Notes: generated by a model not told the origin, from the sequence alone. A stretch of DNA of 64,000 nucleotides from Kordiimonas aquimaris (GCF_025574485.1 NZ_JAOBPO010000001.1:1061501-1125500), one strand, 5' to 3'; numbered from the stretch's first letter, positions 31,098-40,425 are shown. Made by a program: numbers and translations.

Positions 31098-32033
31098 TTA
31101 TGTTTGTTGCCCCATATCGCCACCGTAATACAGCATTGTGGTGTGGCGCGCTTCAGCGAAAAAGAGCCATCGTTCAAAAGCCAAACCAATGAGGCAGGAT
31201 ATTGCGGCAAGAACGTATAAGCCCAGTGCGGTTCCTTGCAATGTCAACATACCTGGCACAATGAAACCGAATAACAAGGCAAGCATGCGCCGCCTTTTGC
31301 AAACGGCACGATCAGCGCGAAACCCCATTTCTTTAGTCAGGTAGTTTTCACCGCTGTGAGGTCGTTCAAATACTTTTACATCACCTTTCAGGCCTGTTGC
31401 CGTCTGGATGGTTTCTTCCGGTATAAAGGTATCAACAAACCGCCAGTACAGAAACTTGCCGACAATGCAGGCAACAAGAATATTGATAGTAAAATAAGGC
31501 GTGAACAAACTGATTATATCGTCAGCATCTATCGCGAATGACAGTGCCCGCACGATCAAAAGCCCGCTTGCTGCGGCAAGTAAAAGATAGTTCATCGGTA
31601 CCATCAAGTGTGCCCATGCGGGCACAGCCTTGATAGACCTGTATATCATGCTCGTGGCGTATACCGTAAGTATAGCCAGCACGAAGCCAATACCTGCTGC
31701 CATCATAACAATACCGTCCGGTAGTTTGAACCAGGCACCGAAGAACAAAAATGCCATAGGTATGTTGATAGTAACAGCAAGGCACCCTTCACGGCTAAGC
31801 CAAGATGAACGCCACTGTGAAAATGCACGCCATGCTCGTTTGGGGTGCCCTAAATGGAACAGGCTCGATATCAAACCTGCCGTTGCCATAAGTCCACTTG
31901 TAAATGTGATAACAGCAACATGCGTTGGCGATATGTTGGTATTCATCAAAATTGCGGCACACAGTATGCCAAACAATCCGTATCCCGCCCCCGAAAGCGT
32001 TGTGAAAATAATAACTGAAAACGCTGGATGCAT
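31098..32033 (-). CDS. soeC: membrane anchor subunit of a molybdopterin oxidoreductase (SoeC/DmsC family)
   Basis: Integral membrane subunit with about eight predicted helices, passing electrons between the FeS subunit and quinone. It begins MHPAFSVIIFTTLSGAGYGL and includes SSLFHLGHPKRAWRAFSQWR and SWLSREG, both typical of the DmsC/SoeC group. It has 311 residues. Its ATG lies one base after the stop of the FeS gene, so the three subunits are one operon. The sulfite-dehydrogenase assignment depends on the large subunit. Confidence 0.75.
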   Translation of the reverse strand: MHPAFSVIIFTTLSGAGYGLFGILCAAILMNTNISPTHVAVITFTSGLMATAGLISSLFHLGHPKRAWRAFSQWRSSWLSREGCLAVTINIPMAFLFFGAWFKLPDGIVMMAAGIGFVLAILTVYATSMIYRSIKAVPAWAHLMVPMNYLLLAAASGLLIVRALSFAIDADDIISLFTPYFTINILVACIVGKFLYWRFVDTFIPEETIQTATGLKGDVKVFERPHSGENYLTKEMGFRADRAVCKRRRMLALLFGFIVPGMLTLQGTALGLYVLAAISCLIGLAFERWLFFAEARHTTMLYYGGDMGQQT

Positions 32034-32034
32034 T

Positions 32035-32832
32035 CTATTGTTCTGCCTTATCAGCTGCGTTTGATTGCTTACCTGTTAAGCGCGTAATCATTGATTTAAG
32101 CCCATCAAACTTGGGTGTCCATGTTGAGGTGCGGGCATTGCGTTTCCTCGGTGCAAGATAAGCATTCACAGGTTTAGTGCCTTGCGAAGGCATCAGGTCG
32201 AGAGTTTCGCGTTTCGCTACTTTTTGAGACACAATGCTGTCTGGATCGCCGAGGTCACCAAAGGCGCGCGCGCCTGTCGGACATGCGGAAACACACGCCG
32301 GTACGCGGCGATCTTCAGGGATGCTGTCATCGTAAATACGATCGACACAAAGCGTGCATTTTTTCATCACACCAGCGGTTAGGTCATATTCGCGAGCGCC
32401 GTATGGGCAGGCCCAGGAACAGAGTTTGCAGCCAATGCATGTGTCAGGGTTTACTAATACAATACCGTCTTCTTCGCGCTTGTATGACGCGCCAGTTGGG
32501 CACACTGTTACGCACGGTGCATCTTCGCAGTGCAGACATGATTTTGGCATGTGTACTGTGGAGCCGTTGGCACCACACCCACCAGAGTTTTCAAGTTGAC
32601 CAATACCTAAATTATCAACGCCGGTTAGGTCCTCAACCTCGTATGAATGCACACGGTTAAACCAAACGCCTTCAGGTTCCATGCCGTATGCGTCGCGGTC
32701 TTCCATCGGGCCAGCCGCGCCGCCCGTATTCCATTCTTTGCAACTGACAGCGCATGCCTGACAACCCACGCAAATATCGAGGTCAATGACAAGTCCCAGC
32801 TTTTTATCTGTGGATTTGGGAAGTGACGTCAT
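32035..32832 (-). CDS. soeB: 4Fe-4S electron-transfer subunit (SoeB/DmsB family)
   Basis: Ferredoxin-like subunit with four cysteine clusters: CVGCQACAVSCKEWN, CLHCEDAPCVTVCPTGA, CIGCKLCSWACPYGAREYD and CTLCVDRI with CVSACPTGA, enough for four [4Fe-4S] clusters. It has no signal peptide, so it acts in the cytoplasm with the catalytic subunit. The start overlaps the soeA stop by four bases (ATGA). The basic C-terminal tail after residue 230 is variable. Confidence 0.8.
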   Translation of the reverse strand: MTSLPKSTDKKLGLVIDLDICVGCQACAVSCKEWNTGGAAGPMEDRDAYGMEPEGVWFNRVHSYEVEDLTGVDNLGIGQLENSGGCGANGSTVHMPKSCLHCEDAPCVTVCPTGASYKREEDGIVLVNPDTCIGCKLCSWACPYGAREYDLTAGVMKKCTLCVDRIYDDSIPEDRRVPACVSACPTGARAFGDLGDPDSIVSQKVAKRETLDLMPSQGTKPVNAYLAPRKRNARTSTWTPKFDGLKSMITRLTGKQSNAADKAEQ

Positions 32833-35747
32833 ACGGTTTCTTCTTCTTGGCTATCATCAGCGTTACGTGTTTGCCAGCTTGTATAATTGACTGTCTCTCC
32901 GGTCCAACTGGCATCGAGCTTTTTAAATGACTGGTGACGATCAAAACCATAAGTCAAATCCTTCGAGGGTTGACCAAGTATGTCGTTATTAGGTGCATCA
33001 AGAAGCGGTTCAGTGATGTTGATATATTCTCCGTCTTGTGTTTCCAGTTTTACCCGCACATCGAACCATGCGGCTTGTCCTGTTACTGGGTCCGAATTTG
33101 ATTGTTTGCCACCGCCTTTGACATTCAGTACTTCAGAAATAACATGATTCATCAGGAAACCTTTGTTGAACTCAGGCGCTTTCTCGTCAAGACCCCATGC
33201 GCCCTTGCGCTTTCCTATCGCATTCCATGTCCAGACTGTGCCCGGATTGCAGCCATCCATGAGGCGTAATTCAACACGCGCTTTACCGTGTGTGCTGGTA
33301 ACCCATATCCAGTCGCCGTCACTTAAGCCCGCTTGTGTGCCTGTTTCACGGTTCATGTAAAGTGCGTTTTTGTTGGTAATTTGCCGTAGCCAAGCATTTT
33401 GTGAGCCCCAGGAATGATACATGTGCATGGGGCGCTGTGTAATTGCAGAGAACGGGAACTCGTTGGCATTATCTACTGTGTGCTCGATTGGCGCATGCCA
33501 TGTTGGTACTGGTGAAAAATGTTCTTCCACACGGCTGCGCAAATGCTCTGGTGGTATACGCCCACCATGACCGCGTGCAGCATTCCGGAAACTCTGCATG
33601 ATCTCGCTATATATGTTTAGCACAACAGGTTCATTTTTAACTAGCCAGCCCATTTTTACTGCAAACGCGAGATAAGATGCATTGGCATGTTTGTAATAGA
33701 CAGCGTCTTTGGGGAGCGGATAGTGCCAGAAACAGCCATTTTCGACATAACGGTCTAGTTGCTCTGTGTTTGGTGCACCTTTACCGTGTTCGCTTCCGCC
33801 CTTACCGCGCCAACCCGCCAGTGAGCCAATACCCGGCGCGCGTTCATGGTTGACGATATAATCTGCATAACCCTTAGGGTATTTAGGCGACTTATCTTCG
33901 TTGATCAGGCCGGGAAGCTCGAGCCGGGCGCCGATATCAAGCAACACATCCTGAAAAGGCCTTACATTGCGGTCCGGTGAGATGACAGGTTGCCGGATAG
34001 AGTCTGCGGCAGCATCTGCTTCGCCGATGGGTCGATCCAGAATGGAAATACAGTCCCAGCGCTCAAGGTATGTTGTGTCTGGCAATATGAGGTCTGCGTA
34101 AGGTACAGTTTCAGAGTAAAATGCGTCAGAATAAACAACAAACGGGATGACATATTCGCCGGTTTCAGCATCTGTGTCGGTTAAGTACTTGATCGCAGAT
34201 TTAACGTTCATCGATGAATTCCATGCCATGTTTGCCATGTACATGAATAATGTATCGATTTTGTATGGGTCGCCAGCCCAGGCATTGTGCATTGCCATGT
34301 GCATCATACCGTGAACAGAAAGCGGATGATCCCAGCTAAATGCTTTATCAAGCCGCATTGGGTTGCCGGCTGCGTCAACGTTTAGATCAATCGGGCTTGT
34401 CGGAAAACCGAGAGGGACGGTATTAAGGGGGGTGCCGGCTATGGTGACAGCGCTGGCTGGCTTGTTGGGTGGTGGAACAGCCTTTGGATAAGGCGGCTTA
34501 TAGCGAAACCCGCCCGGCACATCGATGCTGCCTATCAGCATTTGTAAAATATGGATCATTCGGCACGTGTCAAAACCGTTTGAGTGTGCAGAAATGCCGC
34601 GCATAGCGTGCATGGCAACGGGCCTGCCGGTCATTTTTTCATGCTTCACGCCACGCCAATCTGTCCAAGGAATATCAAGTGTGATTTCCTGCTGGAAAGC
34701 GACATCAGCTATTTCATGTGCAATACGTTTGATTGTCTCGGCAGGAATGCCTGTTTTTGCTGCAGCATTTTCAGGTGTGTATCGCTCGTGAAAAAACTCT
34801 TCTGCAATATGCTCGAAAGCGGGGCGTCCCTGTTTACCGTTAGGTAAAACTGTTTCGCCAGCGAATTGAAAATCAGTTTCTGTACCAAGCGCGCTGGTAA
34901 CTGAGCCATCTACTTTTACTGCCAGTGGGTTACCTTCTTTGTCGCGCATGAACATGCTGTCATTGGCTGCACCCTTTGCATCACGCACAAGCCAAGTTGC
35001 ATTGGTGTACCGTGCCAGATATTTCCAATCGATAGCATCAATACGTAGCAGTTCTTGAATAAGTGCACCCACAAACAGCGCATCAGTGCCGGGGCGTACA
35101 CCTACCCATTCGTCGGCCACAGCTGAGTATCCTGTACGGACAGGGTTAACGGATACAAATTTTGTATTGTTGCGTGATTTTAGCTTTCCAATGCCAATTT
35201 TTATCGGGTTGGAATCGTGATCTTCCGCTACCCCGAACATCAGTAGATATTTGGTGTGGTCCCAATCGGGCTCACCGAACTCCCAAAAGCTTCCGCCGAT
35301 CGAGTACAAACCTGCAGCGGCCATATTGACGGAGCAAAATCCGCCATGAGCCGCATAATTTGGGGTGCCAAATTGCGCTGCCCACCAACCTGTTAAAGCC
35401 TGGCTTTGGTCTCGGCCTGTAAAGAATGCCAACTTCTTAGGGTCAGTGTCGCGGATGTTTTTTAGGCGCGGGATAAGAATGTCGAAAGCTTCATCCCATG
35501 AGATTTCTTTAAATTCACCTGAGCCGCGTTCACCGACACGCAGTAATGGGTTGGTCAGTTTTGCCGGGCTGTTTTGTTGCATAATGCCCGCTGAACCTTT
35601 GGCGCAAAGCACCCCTTTGTTTACAGGGTGATCTGGGTTGCCCTCAATATACCTGAGTTTTCCATCTCGTGTATGAACACGGATACCGCAGCGGCATGCG
35701 CACATGTAACATGTCGTAGTTTTCATCTGATCCTGTTCAGCCATCAT
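32829..35747 (-). CDS. soeA: molybdopterin oxidoreductase, probable SoeA sulfite dehydrogenase catalytic subunit
   Basis: Large bis-MGD molybdoenzyme of 972 residues. The N-terminus carries the FeS cysteines CYMCACRCG and, later, GVLCAKGSAG; FTGRDQSQALTGWWA and HGGFCSVNMAAAG follow. There is no twin-arginine signal, unlike DmsA, PsrA or tetrathionate reductase, which points to a cytoplasm-facing complex as known for SoeABC. The size, gene order and remembered sequence of SoeA proteins in Rhodobacteraceae and purple sulfur bacteria support sulfite oxidation to sulfate with quinone reduction. Other substrates of the same subfamily cannot be ruled out. AAGGAT precedes the start. Confidence 0.68.
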   Translation of the reverse strand: MMAEQDQMKTTTCYMCACRCGIRVHTRDGKLRYIEGNPDHPVNKGVLCAKGSAGIMQQNSPAKLTNPLLRVGERGSGEFKEISWDEAFDILIPRLKNIRDTDPKKLAFFTGRDQSQALTGWWAAQFGTPNYAAHGGFCSVNMAAAGLYSIGGSFWEFGEPDWDHTKYLLMFGVAEDHDSNPIKIGIGKLKSRNNTKFVSVNPVRTGYSAVADEWVGVRPGTDALFVGALIQELLRIDAIDWKYLARYTNATWLVRDAKGAANDSMFMRDKEGNPLAVKVDGSVTSALGTETDFQFAGETVLPNGKQGRPAFEHIAEEFFHERYTPENAAAKTGIPAETIKRIAHEIADVAFQQEITLDIPWTDWRGVKHEKMTGRPVAMHAMRGISAHSNGFDTCRMIHILQMLIGSIDVPGGFRYKPPYPKAVPPPNKPASAVTIAGTPLNTVPLGFPTSPIDLNVDAAGNPMRLDKAFSWDHPLSVHGMMHMAMHNAWAGDPYKIDTLFMYMANMAWNSSMNVKSAIKYLTDTDAETGEYVIPFVVYSDAFYSETVPYADLILPDTTYLERWDCISILDRPIGEADAAADSIRQPVISPDRNVRPFQDVLLDIGARLELPGLINEDKSPKYPKGYADYIVNHERAPGIGSLAGWRGKGGSEHGKGAPNTEQLDRYVENGCFWHYPLPKDAVYYKHANASYLAFAVKMGWLVKNEPVVLNIYSEIMQSFRNAARGHGGRIPPEHLRSRVEEHFSPVPTWHAPIEHTVDNANEFPFSAITQRPMHMYHSWGSQNAWLRQITNKNALYMNRETGTQAGLSDGDWIWVTSTHGKARVELRLMDGCNPGTVWTWNAIGKRKGAWGLDEKAPEFNKGFLMNHVISEVLNVKGGGKQSNSDPVTGQAAWFDVRVKLETQDGEYINITEPLLDAPNNDILGQPSKDLTYGFDRHQSFKKLDASWTGETVNYTSWQTRNADDSQEEETV

Positions 35748-35960
35748 GGTTATCCTTACAGATCAGAGGTTGTGATTTAGACATTCAACCAGCTTTGCTA
35801 ATGATTGGTTTATTCTGTCATATCAAGATTTAACAAAAATACTATGGTTTCATGCTGCAAAACTGCAGAATTTTTTGCCACCTATTCAGCATTAGGTGAA
35901 ATTTCCATTATTTGGCTGTGGCAGAAATATTTTTTCAATAACTGTGGCATGAAAGAAAGG

Positions 35961-36926
35961 TTAGCCCCACAAAGTAGGGTGTGGATAATCCATATTTCCT
36001 TCATCGTATGAAATGCCGTAAGCGCGATCTTGCGCCAAAAGCAAAGGACCATCGAGATCAACGAAAGAACACTGTGCGGCAATTAACATAGCTGGAGCCA
36101 TCGCGAGCGATGTGCCCAGCATACAGCCGACCATTAATTCAAAACCGTGTATCTGCGCATCTTCAGCAAGTAATAATGCTTCGGTCAGACCGCCAGTTTT
36201 CTCTAGTTTGATGTTAATTGCACCGTATCGACCAATTAAATTAGGCAGGTCATGTCGCGTCATGCAGCTTTCATCCGCGCACAAGAGAACAGGGCTTTTG
36301 TAACCAATGAGTGCTGCGTCAGCATCTCGAGAAAGCGGCTGTTCAATAAGTGCAACACCGGCATTGTGAAGTAACGGAGCAACAATTTTCAGGTCATCAA
36401 ATGATAGTGCTTCGTTGGCATCAACAATGATTTTTGCGTCTGGTCTTGCTGCCCTGACGGCACGAACACACTCGATAGCATGAGTTCCGCCCAGCTTTAG
36501 CTTCAAAACGGGCTGATTTGCTGCAGCTATAGCGTTTGCGGCCATTTTTTCAGGTGTATCAAGGCTGAGAGTGAAAGCCGTTTGTATGTTCGGTTTTCTA
36601 TCTACGAAAACGTGTGTGCCATTAGTTTTGGCTTCTAAATCCCACAGCGCGCAGTCAAGGGCACAGCGTGCGCCGCCGGGGGGCATAAGCTCAAGCAATG
36701 CACTGCGTGTTAGATTAGATATGGGTGTGCTAAAAAAATGCTCAATGTCGCGTTTCATGGTGGCGACAGTTTCACCTTTGTAATTGATGCCGGAGGCTTC
36801 GCCGCGTCCCGTAATGCCGTTTTTTGATAAGCATACCATCAGTGTTTCAACACTGTTACATTCACGGCGAGAAATGCGAAAAGGCTTATGCAGCGGCCAT
36901 GTTTCTATTGTTGTAGTTACATTCAT
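35961..36926 (-). CDS. dipeptide epimerase (enolase superfamily)
   Basis: Muconate-lactonising subgroup enzyme resembling L-Ala-D/L-Glu epimerase, used in recycling murein peptides. The catalytic lysine pair is in LKLKLGG, metal ligands are in VDANEAL, IEQPL and CADES, the second-side lysine is in INIKLEKTGG, and the C-terminal VDLDGPLLL resembles the DxD specificity motif of the epimerases. It has 321 residues. An N-acetyl-glutamate racemase (DgcA) role is an alternative, but the usual partner dgcN is absent. It follows the SDR gene by about 45 bases. Confidence 0.75.
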   Translation of the reverse strand: MNVTTTIETWPLHKPFRISRRECNSVETLMVCLSKNGITGRGEASGINYKGETVATMKRDIEHFFSTPISNLTRSALLELMPPGGARCALDCALWDLEAKTNGTHVFVDRKPNIQTAFTLSLDTPEKMAANAIAAANQPVLKLKLGGTHAIECVRAVRAARPDAKIIVDANEALSFDDLKIVAPLLHNAGVALIEQPLSRDADAALIGYKSPVLLCADESCMTRHDLPNLIGRYGAINIKLEKTGGLTEALLLAEDAQIHGFELMVGCMLGTSLAMAPAMLIAAQCSFVDLDGPLLLAQDRAYGISYDEGNMDYPHPTLWG

Positions 36927-36971
36927 GTTTGTTTCATTTCCGAAACGATATGTTGGCGTGACTAAACGTTA

Positions 36972-37712
36972 TCAACAAGCCCATCCCCCGCTGAAGGGTA
37001 TGGCCTGCCCAACAAAGAAGTCACTTTCACTGGATGCAAGAAAAACAGCGAGGGCAGTATCTTCTTCTGGTCTGGCTAATCGACCTAATGGAACGTCTCT
37101 AGATAAATTTGCTTGAAATTTTGGATTTTCCTGCATTTTTTCTGGGTAATACGCAGGATTTTCTACCCAATTTTGCGCAATCAAGTTCATTTGGATGTTG
37201 TCGCGCGCAAGTTCGACACCAACAGATTTAACGTATGATATCTGTGCGCCGCGCGCCGCTGTGTATGCAGCTAGTCTACTCATCGGGCGCAGTGGCACAG
37301 CACTACCATAAACAATGATTTTACCTTGGCCACGTTTTTTCATTTGTGGAACAACTGCGCGCACAAGATGATGTAAGGGATAAACCATTGCTTCAAATGC
37401 GCGGGAGAAACTATCGTCGTCTAATTCCTCTACAGTTTTGCCGTACAGGTTCTCAGAAGCCAGGTTGGCCACCAATATATCAATGTCGCCGGCAGTTTCT
37501 ATCTCGCGCTTAACACTCTCAGTGCTTTCAAATATCTCTGTACTTTCAAATACTGCGGCGCCTTCGGCCCGAAAATGCTCGCATGTTGCAGGCCCCATAA
37601 ATGCATCAGCTTGGGTAACAAAGGCTCGTTTGCCTTTAAGGCGATTCAAGCCATAAATTGCGTCATTCTCGCTTTTAGTTCTATCGCTCATACCCTCACT
37701 CATTTCAATCAT
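36972..37712 (-). CDS. SDR-fold protein with halohydrin dehalogenase motifs
   Basis: A 246-residue short-chain dehydrogenase-fold protein whose motifs differ from ordinary SDRs. The glycine-rich NAD motif is replaced by Thr33-X4-Phe38-X-Gly40 (TQADAFMG), and the catalytic Lys of YxxxK is an Arg: Ser137-X12-Tyr150-X3-Arg154. These two patterns are the published signature of halohydrin dehalogenases, cofactor-free enzymes that close vicinal haloalcohols to epoxides and open epoxides with cyanide, azide or nitrite. MKKRGQGKIIVYGSA and the C-terminal VGQAIPFSGGWAC fit the fold. Start codons at 37703 and 37691 are also possible. It probably forms an operon with the epimerase gene downstream. Confidence 0.7.
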   Translation of the reverse strand: MIEMSEGMSDRTKSENDAIYGLNRLKGKRAFVTQADAFMGPATCEHFRAEGAAVFESTEIFESTESVKREIETAGDIDILVANLASENLYGKTVEELDDDSFSRAFEAMVYPLHHLVRAVVPQMKKRGQGKIIVYGSAVPLRPMSRLAAYTAARGAQISYVKSVGVELARDNIQMNLIAQNWVENPAYYPEKMQENPKFQANLSRDVPLGRLARPEEDTALAVFLASSESDFFVGQAIPFSGGWAC

Positions 37713-37743
37713 GTCGAAAGTTGAGGTCAGTATTTATTGGAAC

Positions 37744-40242
37744 CTATATAAACACAAGCGAGATATCTGATATGTCGTTTTCAGTGATGCCTACAAGAAA
37801 GATACTGCTGTTAGTATTTGTTGTTATCAACAACCCTGATTGACCATTGATGGTTGCGTTGTTTGATGTGGCTTGAAGGTCGCTCGTACTGCCAATATTC
37901 AGTTCGGCCTCAAAGGCTAGGCTATCCGATAAATTGAAATCAGTGATCGTATCGTTACCGTGATTTGCCGCAAATGCGAACTGATCCGAACCACTACCAC
38001 CGGTGATTTCATCATCATCACGGCCTCCAAAAATAGTATCGTTGCCTTCATTGCCAAACAGTGTGTCGTCGGCATCGCCGCCAAAGATAAGGTCATTACC
38101 GGCGCCGCCAGATACAAAATCTTCATCAGTTGCAGCAAATATCTCGTCGTCGCCATTGCCCCCGTCAATGGTGTCTGCGTTGTCTGTTGCGGAACCGATT
38201 CCACCAAAGATAGTGTCGTCACCGTCGCCGCCGTTGATTTCGTCGTCACCTTGTCCACCGCCAAGAATGTCGCCGCGACCATCGCCGAACAATGTATCAC
38301 TTCCTGTTCCAGCGAAAATTACGTTCTCACCAGATGCTGTGCTGATCGCTGTTTCCGATTGGCTATCATAGGAACCACCGACTAGAAAATCATTACCCGC
38401 CCCGCCAAACAGTGTGTCGCTGCCTGCGCCGTCTGCAGTGTTCGGGTTTAAGCCGGACGCAATATCGCCGCCAACTGCAAAATCATTGCCTGCGCCGACA
38501 CCCAATCTGTCGTTGCCAGCATTACCTTGAACTGTATCATTTCCCAGGTCGTCAGGGCCTGCAAATGAATTGTCATTACCTGCGCCGCCCGAGATGGCGT
38601 CGTTACCAGCATCACCGCGCAAAAAGTCGTCACCGTCACCGCCGTCCAGACTGTCGTTGCCTGCACCACCAAGGAGGCGATTATCTGCGGCGTTACCAAC
38701 AACGGTGTCATTGCCGCCCGCAACAGTAATGTTCTCAATGATAGTTTCTGGTGTCAGAAAAATGGTGTCGTCGCGTCGCCCAACAACAATGTTATTGGCA
38801 TCTCGGTACGTAACAGTTGTTCCAACATCAATGAAAGCACCGCCGAAGAAAGCATCATCTGGCGTTAGGTTAATGACTACGGCTTCATTGCCTCCAAAGA
38901 TTTCAATCGTGTCTGTGCCGCCATTGTCAAATATTGTTTCAAAGTAACGGCCATTCACATCAAAGCGGTAAACATTATCTTCTGGTTGTTCGTCGTCGGG
39001 TGCGCCGTACAAAGTGCGCAGTGCAAGAATGTCGCCGTAACTGAAAGTTGTTGGATAAAGATCTGCACGTACGGCGGTCGGGAAAAATGCAGAAGAAAAG
39101 CTGGGTACGAGCAAAGTGAACTCTGCGCCAAAGAAAGCTTCAGGGAAGGTGCCTTCATCTGGCTCTGGGTGGGTCAGGCCAAGTGCGTGGCCAAGTTCGT
39201 GCAAGATTACAAAGTTGGCAAATGTGCCGGTTCCTGTCCGGCTTTCAAAAATAGCAATGTCGCCAGCAGTGACAGCCTGGCTTGGCAAGCCAGCAAAGCC
39301 AACCACATTGCCGCTGTCTGCTGTGTTGCCAAAGATACGGAGCGTCCCAAAGTTTTCACCTTCATCAGGGACTTCAACAAACCTCACGTTTGCCAAGGCT
39401 TCAACCTGTTCCAGGCCGTCACGGAAAACAGCTTCGCCGTTAGCTGATATGGGAATTGCGAACTCGGTTACGTCGGTTTCGTTACCGTCCTCATCATCCA
39501 GATTAAATGGGGCAATAAATGTAGCATTGGGTCCAGGGAAACTGAATGAGATGATGGCAGGACCATCGCCATCACCAAATGCGTTACCAAAGAAAAGGTC
39601 GTCAATGAAATCGTTACCCGTGTCACTGACACGCCTTATTTCAATTGGATCAGGGCGTGTAGATAATGCCTGCTCTTCAACGAACAATGTGTATGTGCCA
39701 GTATCTGTCAGGTTCACATTGTTGAAAGAGCTTGCGCCAATAAAGAATGTACCGCTCTGCGTTGGTGTAAAGATGATGCGGCTATTGGTAACTACACCGT
39801 CATCGTCATCTGAGTTGGCGACACGGGCACCATTTGCATTAAATATACCTGTTAGAAAAGGATCAAGAAGGGTGCCGCCGCCTGTTCTGCTGCCTTCGAG
39901 GTCTATTTGATATGTAACGCCTGCTTCTAATGTAACAGCAAAGAAATCAATATCATTTTCTTCTTCAATGTTAGCGGTGACGCTGCTTCCAACCGAAACG
40001 GAAAGCTGAGTAGCAATACTACCGGTTGGTTCATCGTCGGGCAGTGTTGCTGCGGCGTTTTGGGGTTCTGATGCTGTAGTCGTTGCTGTCTGATTAACCG
40101 GAAGGAACGGCGCAGTTGCTGCTGCCGCTTCTGCACAATCTGCACAATCACAACCTGTGTTATGGCTATGACTATGGCTGTGGTTATGGCCTGCGCCGTG
40201 ACTATGATCGTGTGTGTGACTATAGCTTTCAGTATAACTCAT
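37744..40242 (-). CDS. RTX-repeat M10-type (serralysin-like) secreted metalloprotease
   Basis: An 832-residue acidic protein for type I secretion. Residues about 8-27 are His-rich (HTHDHSHGAGHNHSHSHSH), followed by CDCADC. A PPC-like beta domain spans about 75-190. The zinc motif HELGHALGLTH is near residue 347, and YGDILALRTLYG matches the end of the M10 domain, but the Met-turn VMSY is here VPSF. About 250 residues (506-754) are calcium-binding GGxGxD repeats, followed by a C-terminal beta region suited to an RTX export signal. No type I secretion genes are nearby. Metalloprotease activity is likely but the altered Met-turn leaves doubt. Confidence 0.8.
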   Translation of the reverse strand: MSYTESYSHTHDHSHGAGHNHSHSHSHNTGCDCADCAEAAAATAPFLPVNQTATTTASEPQNAAATLPDDEPTGSIATQLSVSVGSSVTANIEEENDIDFFAVTLEAGVTYQIDLEGSRTGGGTLLDPFLTGIFNANGARVANSDDDDGVVTNSRIIFTPTQSGTFFIGASSFNNVNLTDTGTYTLFVEEQALSTRPDPIEIRRVSDTGNDFIDDLFFGNAFGDGDGPAIISFSFPGPNATFIAPFNLDDEDGNETDVTEFAIPISANGEAVFRDGLEQVEALANVRFVEVPDEGENFGTLRIFGNTADSGNVVGFAGLPSQAVTAGDIAIFESRTGTGTFANFVILHELGHALGLTHPEPDEGTFPEAFFGAEFTLLVPSFSSAFFPTAVRADLYPTTFSYGDILALRTLYGAPDDEQPEDNVYRFDVNGRYFETIFDNGGTDTIEIFGGNEAVVINLTPDDAFFGGAFIDVGTTVTYRDANNIVVGRRDDTIFLTPETIIENITVAGGNDTVVGNAADNRLLGGAGNDSLDGGDGDDFLRGDAGNDAISGGAGNDNSFAGPDDLGNDTVQGNAGNDRLGVGAGNDFAVGGDIASGLNPNTADGAGSDTLFGGAGNDFLVGGSYDSQSETAISTASGENVIFAGTGSDTLFGDGRGDILGGGQGDDEINGGDGDDTIFGGIGSATDNADTIDGGNGDDEIFAATDEDFVSGGAGNDLIFGGDADDTLFGNEGNDTIFGGRDDDEITGGSGSDQFAFAANHGNDTITDFNLSDSLAFEAELNIGSTSDLQATSNNATINGQSGLLITTNTNSSIFLVGITENDISDISLVFI
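37981..38728 (-). repeat. RTX nonapeptide repeat region
   Basis: Tandem, imperfect 27-base units inside the metalloprotease gene, encoding GGxGxDxx(L/I/F) repeats such as LLGGAGNDSL and ISGGAGND. The product folds into a calcium-filled beta roll after export. The units are interrupted twice by non-repeat loops (NPNTADGAG and SQSETAISTASG). Confidence 0.85.
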
Positions 40243-40425
40243 TGGAACTCCAGACGCAGGTTATCAGTATGGTACTAAACTTAAGACCAATAGATTAATA
40301 CCGCGCAAGATTAATCAATGATGAACAGTTTGTAACTTCACAATCAAAGGGCTGACTTGTGATGCTGTAAACCAAGTAAGCTGGAGTTTAACAGAGGCAC
40401 ACTTTAATGCATTCACGGAAACGTT

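Noticed and set aside
35805-36011. 68-codon plus-strand frame between soeA and the epimerase gene
   Set aside because: It overlaps the end of the epimerase gene on the other strand and has no ribosome site or similarity.
37981-38728. Regular 27-base DNA repeats, considered as a CRISPR-like or satellite array
   Set aside because: The units are in frame, imperfect and encode calcium-binding GGxGxD repeats; there are no unique spacers.
38986-39910. Long plus-strand frames opposite the RTX protease gene
   Set aside because: They arise from the biased codons of the acidic Gly/Asp-rich protein on the other strand and lack ribosome sites or family motifs.
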